A stretch of 64,000 nucleotides of DNA, from positions 3,168,001 through 3,232,000 of the forward strand of contig NC_061773.1 in assembly GCF_022458985.1 (NCBI RefSeq), written 5' to 3'. Both the position numbers and the translations under genes were made by a program. Origin of the DNA: Mugil cephalus (taxonomy: Eukaryota > Chordata > Actinopteri > Mugiliformes > Mugilidae). The stretch's first letter is position 1. Every line of letters starts with the position of its first letter. The notes below the pieces were generated by a model. That model did not search any database. It had not been told where the DNA came from and was given only the letters and a program-made list of their open reading frames with translations. Below are positions 15,976 through 27,609 of the stretch, one piece after another.

Positions 15976-18900
15976 TATAACACTGTGCAAAAATCAAAAG
16001 ATGATGCAGGACAACCATAGTTCTTTAGTCTTTGTTTTACTAGATCGCAGGCCATCAGACACACACACACACACACAGGACAGAGTACAAGACAGAAACT
16101 CTTCTTCATATGGACTTCCTGGATGTAGATAGCGTCAACAACACCTGGAGCCTGGCAACATGAGACATCAGATAACAAGAACATACATGTTTAACTTAAC
16201 TTTAAGGGAACAGTAGTGCCAATTTAACTTCAAATTGATTTACATAACTAAAACCAAATACTATTAATTTCAACTTAAATATATTTTCAAATTAATTAGA
16301 CTATTATCGAAAACTTTACTTACTTTTAAATTACTAATTAACATACATTTGTCTCTTTGAATATAGAATACCCTGTTATCTACAGAATTAATTCAATCAG
16401 TTATCTTTTTTTTTTTTTTTTTTTCTTAATTTGTTGACTTAAAATTTAAAATAATCAGGTAGGGGTGTCTCTCCCTAGTCAAGCACCTCAAGGGTGTGGT
16501 TGGCTATAATGCCGGTGGAGTTTTAATCTCAAGTTGTGGCGGGTGGCCACTCTCAGGGTCTTCTGCATCTGTCGGAGATTCAGAGACTCTGACCTCAGGG
16601 GACAACACTTGCTCTTGAAGCAGGCAGTGGTGCACTTACAACCTGAGGACAGGGCTCCACATCAGGAATTCCACTCAAGTCCTGCCTCCGGTTTTGATCA
16701 ACATGCCTCCTCAAGGACTGTCCATTCCCAATGAGAGCAGTGTAGGACAGGGGACCTGTGCGGCTCTCAATTGTTCCTGGGATCCATTTAGGACCATATC
16801 CATAATTTTTTTGTAAACACAGGTCTCCCAGCTTCGAAACTTTGGAGCTCGTTGTGTGCATCATGATTAAGCTTCTGCATCTATTGTTTCCTCTTCACTT
16901 TGGCCTCCAAATCCAGGAGCAACAGGTCAAAGGCAGACCTCTGCCTCCTTGACATCAGCATCTCTGCTGGGGATAAACTAGTGGTAGAGTGTGGAGTGAT
17001 TCGGTAACTAAACTGAAATCTTGACACTTTTGTTTCCACACCGTCCCTTCCTCCTTGCATTCTCCTCACCCCCTCTTTGAAGGCCTGAACAGCCCGTTCA
17101 GCCAGTCCATTTGATGAAAGGTGAAAGGGGGCTGAAGTCACATGATTTATTCCATTCTTAGCCATAAAATCAGCAAACTCAGCACTTGTAAAGCAGGTAA
17201 CATTATTACTCACCAACATCTGTGGCAACCCATGGGCACTGAAACTTTGTCGAAGCTTTTCAATGGTCCCGTGGGTGGTTGCTGTATGAACTGGATATAC
17301 ATCCATCCACTTAGAATGGAAATCAATCAGCACCAAAAACATCTTGCCTAAAAACGGCCCTGCATAATTCACATGAAGTCGAGTCCATGGCTTCTCTGGC
17401 CATTCCCAGGGATGTAAGGGTGCTGTAGAGGGAGACTTGCTGTTCTGTTGACGTGCGCTACACTGGTGAACCTTCATCTCTACATCCCGATCCATCTAGG
17501 GGCCACCACACATATGATCTGGCCAGTCCTTTCATTCGAGCGATTCCTGGGTGGGACTGATGCAACAACTGTAGGAGTCTTTTTCTTCCTTGCTGGGGAA
17601 TGATGACACAAGCACCCCATAGAACACTTCCATCTCTCATTTCACCATCTCTGGTGAAATAAGGTATGATTTGTGGCTCCACTGTAGAAGGCCAACCTTT
17701 TCCTTGTGACACTGGGACAATGTCACATCTTTAGCAGTCCAACGTCTTACGTGTTCTGTAGTCACGGGTGCATCATCCATGCCATCCAACATCAGCACCA
17801 GTTCCTCCTCTTCCTCAGCAAGAGGCATTCCTGCAAAGGAAGCCGACTGAGGGCATCTGCATTCAGGTGCTGCTTTCCAGGTCTGTAAACCATATGGTAC
17901 TCATATGCTCTGAGTCAAACAGACCAGCGCTGGACACGAGGTGAAACCATCTGAGGAACCGGTTTAGCTTCATTAAACAGAGAGATCAGGGGTTTGTGAT
18001 CAGTTACTAATGTAAAATTCTGGCCATATAGGTATTTGTGAAACCTTTTAATTCACAATTAATAATTAATTCACAGCTAACCCTTTATCCAGCTGTGAGT
18101 ATTTCTTCTCGGCTGGTGACAAGGTTTGAGAAACAAATTCAATGTGCTTTTCTGTGCTGTTCTCCATCCGGTGGGACAACACTGCCCCCACACCATATGT
18201 TGAGGCATCACAGGCCAATATCAGAGGCTTTTCTCCAGAATAATGCACTAAAGCATCAGCTGACTTCAATAAATCTTTTGACCTGCTGAGGCTTCCTCTT
18301 GAAGGTCTCCCCATGTCCAAACAACATATTTCCTCAGCAGATAAAGCAAAGGGGCCAGCAATGTGGAGAGAATGGGAAGGAAATGGTTATAATAATTCAA
18401 CAAACCCAAATAAGCCTTCATCTCAGTTACTGTAGTTGGGGTAGGAGCATCAACAGCTTTTACCTTGGTCTCCACAGTGTGAACTCCTGTAGCATCCACT
18501 TTATATCCAAGATATTGAACTTCATCAGCTAGCAAAGTGCATTTACTTCTCTTTAATCTGAGACCAGCATTTTCTAACCCAGTCAGCACCTCATCCAGGG
18601 TCCTGAGGTGCATTTCTCTGGTTTCTACAGTAACAAGAATATCATCCAAATACACAGCAACTTGAGGTATCCCCTGGAGCACCCCTTCCATAGTTCGCTG
18701 GAATATTGCTGGAGAAGAGGATACACCAGATGGTAGCCTAGTCTGTGTAAACATTCCACGATGAGTATTGACAGTTAGATATTTCTGAGACTGTTCATCC
18801 ATTTGAATTTGTTGATATGCATGACTCATGTCAAGTTTTGTAAACTGTTGCCCCCCTAGCCAACACAGCCAGCATATCCTCCACTTTGGGTATGGGGTAC

Positions 18901-21031
18901 TGTTTAAGGGTGGAGACTCGATTTATAGTCAATTTATAATCTCCACACAATCGGCATGCACCACATGTGCTGCCCAATCAGAATATTTTACAGGAGTGAT
19001 GATTTTCTCTTTTAACAACCGGTCGATCTCCATATCAACTTTGGGCTTCATAGCATAGGGAACTGAGCTAGGTCTGTAGAAGTGGGGTGCAGAATTAACA
19101 GGTACGTGGATAGTAGCTTTAAACCCCTTTAAAGTTCCCAGCTCCTCTTTAAACACTCCCTCATACTTGGCCAGCACTCGCTACAGATTCAGTGACAGTG
19201 AGGGGTTGGTGACGTGCTTTTTCTAGGCCCAGTCCAATTTAACTTGCTTCAGCCACCCTCTTTCTAATAAATGTGGTCCGGTGCCGTGAACTATAATGAT
19301 GGGCAATGTCTTTTCTTGCTTTTGGTAGTTCAATTTCACATACGTTTTTCCCAGCACATCTATCTTTTGTCTGGTATATGTTCTCAAATTAAGAAGGATT
19401 TTCTTCAGAGGAGGAGCATTTTTCACCTTTTCTTGGAATGTACGTTTGTTTAATATGGTGAATCCACACCCAGTATCAATTTCAAATGTCAGTGGTTCCC
19501 CATTTAAAGCCATACATACCTTATAGGGGGCTTCCCTCTCCTCACCATCTTTGCCCAAAATACTGTATAATGAGCAGGTCTGTTACTCGTCATCATCTGA
19601 AGGTTCTTGTCCAGCTGCTACACTTGGAGAACAATAATGCACCTTCCTCTCCTGTGGGAAACATCCCCCACTCTCTCGGGGTCTGCTGTCAGCCCTCATT
19701 TCCATGTGGGATTTCTTTTTGTTATGATAGGCTCTGGCTATGTGTCCAATCATTCCACAGGCATCACATGACGATCTTCAGGTGTAGGGCTTCCCTTTGC
19801 AGCGTTAACAATTTGTGTCCTTTTTTGAACTTGCTCTCCTTGGCCCTATTGTGCCTGTTCCCCCACTCCGCACTCTATTGCATGACATAGCTGCAGCTTT
19901 TATTTGCAGGTCTTGCACATTTCTATTTGCAGACTCCATAGCTTGGACTAAGTCATGGCACTTTCAAATGTGAGATCAGTCTCTGCCAACAATCTTCTTT
20001 GCATTCGATTATCATTAATCCGATATACTACTTCAATATGTCTATCCCGTAACATCTGTGAAAGTGTCTCTCTATAATTGCAGTCCTGGTCTAGTTTCCT
20101 CACCTCAGCCACAGATTCTGTAGGTCGTCTAGTATGGGAATCAAACTTAAATCTCTGGACAATTTTGCTTGGCTTGGGGTTAAAGTGACTCTTTCACAAA
20201 GTAACCAACTGTGCAAAAGTTTTGTCTCCAGGTTTTTCAGGACTGAGGAGGTTTCTCATCAAACTATAAGTTTGTGCTCCCACCACATTGAGCAATATGG
20301 ATTTCTTCTTTACTTCATCATCAATATCATTTGTAGTAAAAAAAAAAAAAAGAAAGAAAGAAAAAAAAAGTTCACTATTTCACAAGATGTCTGTGAAGGT
20401 TCTCAGTCATCCAGGTCATGGTAATCCAAAAAAGCGTTGAATAAGGTCAGCTGGACTTGTAGAATTTCTTGAAGACGTTTCGCCACTCATGCGAGTAGCT
20501 TCTTCAGTTCTGATGAACTAGTGGGAAATTGAGGTTTAAATAGGAAAGCTTTGGTCAAGCAAGTTTCTGGTGGGTGCTACCCACAGAGTTTTTCCTATTT
20601 AAACCTCAATTTCCCACTAGTTCATCAGAACTGAAGAAGCTACTCGGATGAGTGGCGAAACGTCTTCAAGAAATTCTACAAGTCCAGCTGACCTTATTCA
20701 ACGCTTTTTTGGATCACTATTTCACAATATTCCTCCCAAGATTGCATTTTTGCTTCAAATCGTGGCAGAGATCCAATCATTGCCATCTCACCCACATGTG
20801 CTGTCCTTTGTTCCCTCGTTCACATCCATCCTTGATCTACTCACAACTGCTGGAGTACAGGCCTCTTTATCCTTGTCACCAATATAACATTGTGCAGAAA
20901 GCAAAAGATGATGCAGGACAACCAGAGTTCTTTAGACTTTGTTTTACTAGGCATCAGGCCATCAGACACACACACACACACAGGACAGAGTACAAGACAG
21001 AAAGTCTTCTTCATATAGACTTCCTGGATGT
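15976..21031 (-). mobile_element. Broken Ty3/gypsy-type LTR retrotransposon
   Basis: A fossil LTR element read on the minus strand. Parts in element order: LTR-like repeat (20883-21031, possibly to about 21090), gag-type region with a zinc-knuckle remnant (about 19650-20720, interrupted by a younger repeat at 20386-20714), protease (about 19223-19558), reverse transcriptase with the YLDD active-site box (about 18270-19180), RNase H (about 18066-18320), integrase (about 16880-17830) and the second LTR-like repeat (15976-16126, possibly to about 16195). The order protease, RT, RNase H, integrase and the wording of the integrase core place it with K02A2.6-like Ty3/gypsy elements. It is broken by many lesions and cannot be active. 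The two end repeats differ by several substitutions and small indels, so it is not recent. Confidence 0.88.
20386..20714. mobile_element. Fold-back repeat, probably a Penelope-like element fragment, inserted in the LTR element
   Basis: The insert is flanked by an exact 13-base duplication, CACTATTTCACAA (20373-20385 and 20715-20727). Its two halves are long inverted copies of each other (about 20430-20555 against 20590-20708). A unique tail of about 35 bases, GGTTCTCAGTCATCCAGGTC onward, is present at one end only. A duplication length other than the short fixed ones of DNA transposons, one unique tail and inverted halves fit the terminal repeats of Penelope-like retroelements of fish. The family name is from memory. 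Confidence 0.6.
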
Positions 21032-21261
21032 CCAGAACTCCCTCTAGGTCAAGACTAAGCAAAGTCAAGATACTACAGTATACAAGAACGTATGCAAATT
21101 AGCACATAATTAAGTTGCGACTAACCTATCTCACCATACTGTATGCCGACAAAGAAACAGATTCTGATGGAAAATCATCCAAGCGATCATGACGCAGTTG
21201 ACTGCTGGACACAGTTGAAAACTTGAGAACTTCTATATAATGTTTCACTACACATACACTT

Positions 21262-21291
21262 GTGGCCCGGGTTCGACTCCCGGTATGTGAA
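21262..21291 (+). pseudogene. 3' fragment of tRNA-Glu(TTC)
   Basis: GTGGCCCGGGTTCGACTCCC followed by GGTATGTGAA equals the variable loop, T-arm and acceptor end of vertebrate tRNA-Glu-TTC except for one base (GTGAA for GGGAA). The 5' half and anticodon arm are absent and there is no CCA. It is a tRNA relic or the remnant of a tRNA-headed repeat, not a functional tRNA. Confidence 0.75.
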
Positions 21292-21299
21292 TGAGATTT

Positions 21300-24200
21300 T
21301 GCAATCTGGTTACATGCTTAGCAGTTACCATATACACTTCCATCCTCACCGAACAGAATGCTGTTTTGTTTTTACTGTTCTGTAAAACACTGTTCATTGT
21401 AGAAGAAAAGATAATGCAACTCAATGTTGTCTGTTGGTCAAAAGTAATTTCCCAAGAAATTAGTCAAAAAGACTAATGGAAATTGTTGCGTTGATTTTCT
21501 TTGTTGAGCCAAAGTATTCTTTTTCAGAGGGAATCATTCTCCACTTCAGATGACATGCTGTCACTGTCAAATGAGAAAATGTGTCTTGCTGGATTTTGGG
21601 GGCCAAACTGGAAAAGCAAAAATACTAACTTGAATTTTTATCGCATACCAGCCACTGACAGTCGTAGACAACTTTCGTTGAATGGGATTAAATGAAAGGA
21701 TTGGATCAAGACAATCATCAACAATCCTGTTTGCAGCACACACTTCATATCAGGTAAAATTAATGTGTAATGCTTCATCTGTATCAGCCTGAACAACGTT
21801 ATGGGTTAGACTAGATCGTGACAGAAATTATGTTAATCATTGTTTTATTATGGGGGATTCTTGTTACATCATGCTAACTGCTAGCTAATTCAACATTCAT
21901 TCACTGTGAGTGACAGTGTTGGGTGTCTGTGAATGTAGTACCCTCAGTCAGAGTCAACTTTTTTAAAAATATAAAATAATGCGTTTTCCTCGTCCATTCC
22001 TGTCAGAACAGTCTGTTGAGATATACTAACTGGCAATTGCTTCCAGCTTAAATACGCCACACTGTTTACAAGTGGTGAAGGGATAATGACAGTTTAAAAC
22101 TTGCCCTGCAACTCTGCAGCGCAAATGGACATTTTTTTCATTGAGTAAACCCTAATCCTTAACATCTATACTTTGGCATATCCCTGTTAAAAGTGAACAC
22201 GATACTACGTGTTTTTGAGGGGAAAAAAACCTTTCCCTGACTCTTTGTGCTTAAATTCAAAAATCTGTTTATTGAATGATTTTCAATATATCCAAAGTAC
22301 AATGCTGAATGGACATTACAGAAACAGACCATTAGCACCAATGTGTCCAGACAGACATGAATGAATTGGGTAATATAACTTAAAAAAATTGCCACATCTA
22401 CAGCCTGCACTAAAAATTAGCATAAGCTGAGAGTACATGTCACAGTACACATTGCTAAGCTGTACCTCATGGCCACCTCATGGACTCTGGAATGCATCAA
22501 GAAAGGGACTCCATGCTTTCTGAAATCTCCCACTTGATTGCTTAAGCGAGTACTAACCTTCTCCAATCTTAAGCAGGACATGATTTCTTCTAGTCATTGT
22601 GCATGAGTGGGGGAGGAGGCACCCCTCCACCTAAGCAGGATCAGTCGTCTAGCTAGTAGGGACACAAAGGATATAGTACAACGTTTTTCTGTGGACAACT
22701 TGACCTCTGTCTCCACGAGCCCAAAAAGAGCATGACTCTTTGTGCTTAATCATTCTTTGTCTCAGTTGTTTCAGGGTTTTATAGCACTAAAAACAGTCAG
22801 CATTTCCTTCATTTGAAAATACTCTCAGAGGACATAATAGTAGAAGGACATAACTCATTACATTATGTAATTGGATGAGGTGAAGTTCATTGCTATTGAT
22901 ATTATTAATCTTTACAAGATATGTCCCTTATTCTTCACCATGGTGCAGGAAATACTACCAGACTAACAAATTGTGGATGCTCTGAACATAGACAGTTTTA
23001 ACTGCATTAGGATTGCTATTCAGTCAGGGGAGATTACACCACTCCCTGGGTAAAGGAAACCTGTATAGGCTGCTATTGTGTGATTACATTACATCAGGCT
23101 TTAAAGTTCAAGACAGGTGTAACTACAATACATATCCAGAATAATGGTTGCTGGATGTTACCACAGTTCGCTCACAGCAGCCTGTAGATTTAACTTGCTG
23201 AATGTTTGAGCATCTCGAGAATTGTATCTGGAAGCAGGCACAAAGTCGTCATAAAGATTTTACAGATCTGTAGCTTTGTCACTGGCCACCTGGGGATGCT
23301 ATTTTGACAGAATTGATTTTCTGACATATTTATTTTACATTTTTTGACATTCTGTCCTCTAAGTGAACTCAGAATAACTAAAAGTAATTGTAATGTATAA
23401 TAATTGTTATGTTTGTTATAAAGATTGTTAAACTCTGGGTTGTTAAACTGCAAAGTCCCAATCATGGTACATTAACATAATTCCAACCTTAAGACAATCT
23501 TCTTAGGTTAGCATGTAATGACTACATTTTTGAATAAGACTAAAGTGTATACCATGGACTTCACCTGTTCAGTGAAGACGCAACAATGTGCACTGTGGTC
23601 GCTGGATGTGTGTTGCTCTCAGCTGCAGGGGTTCACAGAGCAGTGCCAGGTTAGTCTGATTGGCACAGCTGTTGACCAGTGTCTAATCAGCTTCTGTCTG
23701 TCCAATAGAACAATGAGCCTGGATGTAAATGACTGTTGCATTTCCATTACCCAGAGAAATGCATGTATTTAAAAAAACCTCTCAAATATTGCTAAAACAA
23801 TTTCACGCTCTAATGAGATGGTTTTTCATGAATATCGATATAAAAGTGTATCACAAAACTGCAATGGAAACAATGATGAAACAAGGAGTCATGTGACCCG
23901 TTCATTGTTCCAGCTTCCTGAAAGGGAAGTCTCATGTGAAGAGAATTTAAGAGAAATATGGGACATCGCGAGACGAGACTTTTGGAGTATCAGAGCTCAT
24001 TCGCAAAATACTTTGCTGGAAAAATTTCAGAAATATCGATTTTATTTTGCAAAATATTGCAGTGGAAACCCAGCAATATGTTAGACTACACAACGCATCA
24101 GCAGGGCTCACACAGTGCCTGGCAGGAGCACACCACTTGTATCTTCAGTCTCTGCGTGTGCATGTGGCGGAATAAAGCTCTGGCTTGTGGTGCAAGCCCC

Positions 24201-24950
24201 GTCTCCTGTCCTGCCTGTGCTGAGGAGAACTCATGGGTAAAATCATTTACCAGTAGTGATGGCCAATCAAGGCTTTGTTGAAGCTTCGACACTTGATTCA
24301 AAAAATGATTAATTACTGGAAACGTCAACGATACAGCCCTCAATTAGGAAATCTAGTAGTGTCTACCAAAAAATGTAGTACAATTGTGACCTTTCATTTT
24401 TTGTTCATGCCATAGACTGTAACACCCTTTGAGGAGTTGGAGAGAGCAACCATTGAGGTCAAGGAACGAAAATCAGGACAGGTCAACCTAGCATAAATTC
24501 ATGAACACTGCATGAATTGCATTTGGTAGGTCAGCTAAGGTTAACTGATTTTGACACATGGCTAAACGCAAGAGGTCCAAGTTGAAAGAATGAATTGTAA
24601 TCTCTTAGGTCAACATAAGGTCGATTAAGATACACCACCATCCTCCTGCCGTATCCCTAAAGAAATCATTGGGAAGGGCTACAGCATTCAATAAAACCAC
24701 TGTGGGGGAGTTCTTTGACAATCTGGCTAATGTGATGGACAGCTGATGTAAATAATTTTGGATTACATTCATAATTAGGCTACAAATATTTACCAACCAG
24801 CTACATAAATAGAACTATTAGACTTGCCCTTTTTCATGGATACATTGTTATCATTTCCATCAACAGGAAACACCCTAAAATACAGAAAGATGTTTTCAGA
24901 TGTCTGTGTACACAGATTTTTACTCAAATTATATCATGGAGTTTGGCAAA
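21300..24950. other. Intergenic DNA without a recognised gene
   Basis: I see no exon set, RNA gene or complete element. 24280-24350 has GCTTCGA-rich text of the kind found in hAT-derived repeats. 23830-24080 contains the GCAAAATATTGCAGTGGAAAC type of MITE text. Neither could be bounded. Confidence 0.4.
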
Positions 24951-25159
24951 GTACAGTGGTGGAAAAAAGTTTTCAGACACCCTGTGCTTTTGTGAAATAT
25001 TGCATTAAGAATCACTCTTAGGTCTTCAACTGCAGTGTATTTTAGTACAGTCACAGACAAAATACTAAACAAATTCTAAAATGGCCATTAAAAAATTTAA
25101 AATTGATTGGTTCCATAAAAATACATAAAAAATTTTCTGTGCAAGTCGCAGTTTGTCCA

Positions 25160-26245
25160 TAACTAACACCATGTTCGAACATAAGGTTGTTCATCGGTGC
25201 TCTTGGCACCATAACGGCCGAGGTCGCAGGTCGATGATCGACTTTAACAGAGCTGTCAACTGATCACCACCTGGTGGTAAATGGTAATGGTCTTGCTCTT
25301 ATATAGCGCTTTTCTACCTACTCAAAGGTACTCAAAGCGCTTTTACAGTCAGAGACACATCCACCCATTCGCTCACACAAGCACACACACATTCACACAC
25401 CAGCGCCAGTTGCACTGGGAGCAACTGGGGGTTCAGTATCTTGCTCAAGGAAACTTCGGCATATGGCACACTCGGGGGATCTAAACGCTAACCCTTCGGT
25501 TCATGGACAATCCGCTCTACCTACTGAGCCATAGCCGCCCGGTGGTGAGTTGGATCAGATGGCAGGGGAAGACGCCACGCAGACCAAACGAATAGTGAGG
25601 GTCTGCTGGGAACACCTGGTGGAAGAACCTGTCAAGATGGTCTTTAACTCCCACCTCCGACAAGCTTTCAACCGCACCCCGGGGATGGTGGGGAACATTG
25701 AGTCCGAATGGGCTATGTTCCGCTCCGCCATTGTGTAGGTCTGCTGATTGACTTTCCCTGTTGTGGTGGTAACCCCCGAACCAGCTGGTGGACACCAGAA
25801 GTGAAGGGAGCCATCAGGCAGAAGAAGGAGACCTACAGGGCATGGTTGGTCTTTGGGTCTCCGGAAGCAGCTGACTGGTACCGGATGGCTAAACAGTCTG
25901 GCGGTGGAGCCCCAGGAGAGGATAAGATCTGCCCTGGGTATCTCAAGGCTCTGGTTGACGCGCCTCTGCAACATTACGGGGCAGTGCCTCTGGAGTGGCA
26001 GACCGGGGTGGTGGTTCCCATCTTTATGAAACGGGTCCAGAGGGTGTGTTCCAACTATAGGGGGATCACACTCCTCAGCCTCCCCGGGAAAGTCTACGCC
26101 ATGGTGTTGGAAAAGAAGGTCCACCCTATAGTTGAACCTCACATGGAGGAGGAACAATGCGGTTTTCGCCCCGGGCATGGAACCATGGACCAACTCTTTA
26201 CCCTCGCTAGGGTGCTGGAGGGTCATTTTGGTTCCAGTGATCCAA
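25160..26245 (+). mobile_element. 5'- and 3'-truncated non-LTR retrotransposon with internal deletion
   Basis: The part before the SINE encodes the end of an apurinic-type endonuclease domain (GRRSMIDF-like, then STDHHLV-like text). After the SINE the frame continues with KRIVRVCWEHL, WWTPEVKGAIRQKKETYRAW and the RT start VCSNYRGITLLSLPGKVYA, followed by EEQCGFRPGHGTMDQLFTL. The linker between endonuclease and RT is shortened, and the element stops abruptly before the YXDD box. It belongs to a very common fish LINE family; I am not sure of the clade (RTE/Expander-like is my best guess). Confidence 0.8.
25279..25540 (-). mobile_element. tRNA-headed SINE inserted in the LINE
   Basis: The minus strand starts GGGCGGCTATGGCTCAGTAG, a tRNA-like A box, followed by a degenerate B box near 25480. 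The body contains AAAGCGCTTTT, typical of an abundant fish repeat. The flanking GGTGGT (25273-25278 and 25541-25546) is the probable short target duplication. Taking it out leaves the LINE text continuous (CACCACCTGGTGG/TGAGTTGG). Confidence 0.75.
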
Positions 26246-27001
26246 TGAAGGCCGTAAATTTTATTAAAAGACACATTTTTCTGTTGCCGTGCTTTGTGTC
26301 TATATAAAGGCAGCGCATTTGATGGCTTAAGGTCCTACAAGGCTGTCAAGAAGCCCCTGATCAATAAGAGACAGAAGTTAACCCGGCGTCATTGGGCCCA
26401 AGCGCACAAGAACTGAACAGTCAGGAACTGGAAGAAAATTCTGTGGTCAGATGAGTCCATTTTCCAGCTTTATCCTTCCTTCCTTCCTATCCTCCTGCTA
26501 ATGTGAGGGAACAGAAGGCCAGGTCAAGCATGATCTCCAGCATGAACAGTGCTTAATGTAAAACATGGTGGAGACAGCATCATGGTTTGGGGATGCATGA
26601 GTGCTGCTGGTGTTGGTCATCTTACTGTCTGTGATGACACATTGACCTCTGTCAAATATTGTACCATTCATTCTACCCACATGCTCCCATCTGCACATGC
26701 ACTGTTCCGTCGAGGTCAAACTGGATGTTTCAACAAGATAATGCCCCTTGCCACACATCCAGGGCAAGTAGAACTTGGCTGCAGGAGCACAGTATCCAGG
26801 TCTTAGAGTGGTCAGCTCAATCCCCAGACATTATCAAAATGTCTGTTTCAAAGCACAAACCAAAGAATTTAGAAGAATTAAAAGTAGTAATTCAAGAAGA
26901 ATAGGACAAGATTACCCCTCAGCAGTGTGAAAGGGAACATACCAGCCAGGATTAGAGCTATACTGTGTGCTAGTTGCAGGAGTTCTAAATATTAATATGA
27001 T

Positions 27002-27340
27002 GATCTCATCTCATCTCATCTTCTACTACCACTTATCCTCGCTCGGGTTGCGGGGGTTGCTGGAGCTTGTCCCAGCTGTCATTGGGAGAGAGGTGGGGTA
27101 CACCCTGGACAGGTCGCCAGCCTATCGCAGGGCTAACACAGAGACAAGCAACCATTCGCACTCAAACCTAGGGTCAGTTTAGGGTCACCACTTAACAAGC
27201 ATGTCTTTGGAGGTGGGTGAAACTGGAGTACCCAGAAAAAACCCACACAGACACAGGGACAACATGCAAACTCCACCCAGAAAGGCCTGAGCTGGACTCG
27301 AACCTTGACCTTCTCCTTGGGAGGCATCAGTGCTAACCCC
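27002..27340 (-). mobile_element. tRNA-headed SINE of the DANA/V-SINE type
   Basis: On the minus strand a tRNA-like head with B box GGTTCGAGTCC (27294-27304) is followed by the conserved fish core (GTTTGCATGTTGTCCCTGTG) and a tail ending in GATGAGATGAGAT. A truncated relative occurs at 60953-61104. Confidence 0.7.
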
Positions 27341-27609
27341 TGTTCAGTTTGTGCAGTTTTGAACACATTCTCTGTTATTTGTTGACTTTGATACCGACAA
27401 TGTTGAGAACTGACACACTGAAACTATCAAGAATAGTTTTGTTAATTTTCCTTGTAAACCATAAACTAAATAATTATAATTTGTATTTGTTTGTGTCTGT
27501 CTAATACAGACAGACAAAACACAAAAAAGATTTTTCCACAAATATGTGATGATAATATTTTAGATTGTGTAAAATTTTAAGGGTGTCTGTAAACGTTTTT
27601 TCCCGGTGA

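Larger units (their letters stand above)
24954..27607 (+). mobile_element. Tc1-like DNA transposon carrying nested insertions
   Basis: The left terminus is CAGTGGTGGAAAAAAGTTTT followed by CAGACACCC after a TA. The right end, reversed, reads CACCGGGAAAAAACGTTTAC then AGACACCC, so the two are diverged inverted repeats. The transposase remnant lies at 26328-26905 (plus strand): CTGTGGTCAGATGAGTCC (W-S-D-E-S), MVWGCMSAAGVG, and FQQDNAPCHTS with the second catalytic Asp. The reading frame is interrupted, so the copy is dead. Into it have been inserted a LINE fragment (25160-26245), a SINE within that LINE (25279-25540) and a second SINE (27002-27340). Confidence 0.75.

Noticed and set aside
20465-20670. 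CTGATGA...GGGAAA and GGATGAGTGGCGAAACGTC as a hammerhead ribozyme in the fold-back repeat
   Set aside because: Pieces resembling the conserved core occur, but no stem II or stem III of usable length can be drawn between them, so I do not call a ribozyme.
21262-21291. Primer-binding site of the neighbouring LTR element
   Set aside because: It lies outside the LTR-like repeat on the wrong side for the element's minus-strand orientation and is longer than a primer-binding site.
25555-26274. Long minus-strand open frame of 239 codons
   Set aside because: It is antisense to the LINE endonuclease/RT coding text and has no features of its own.
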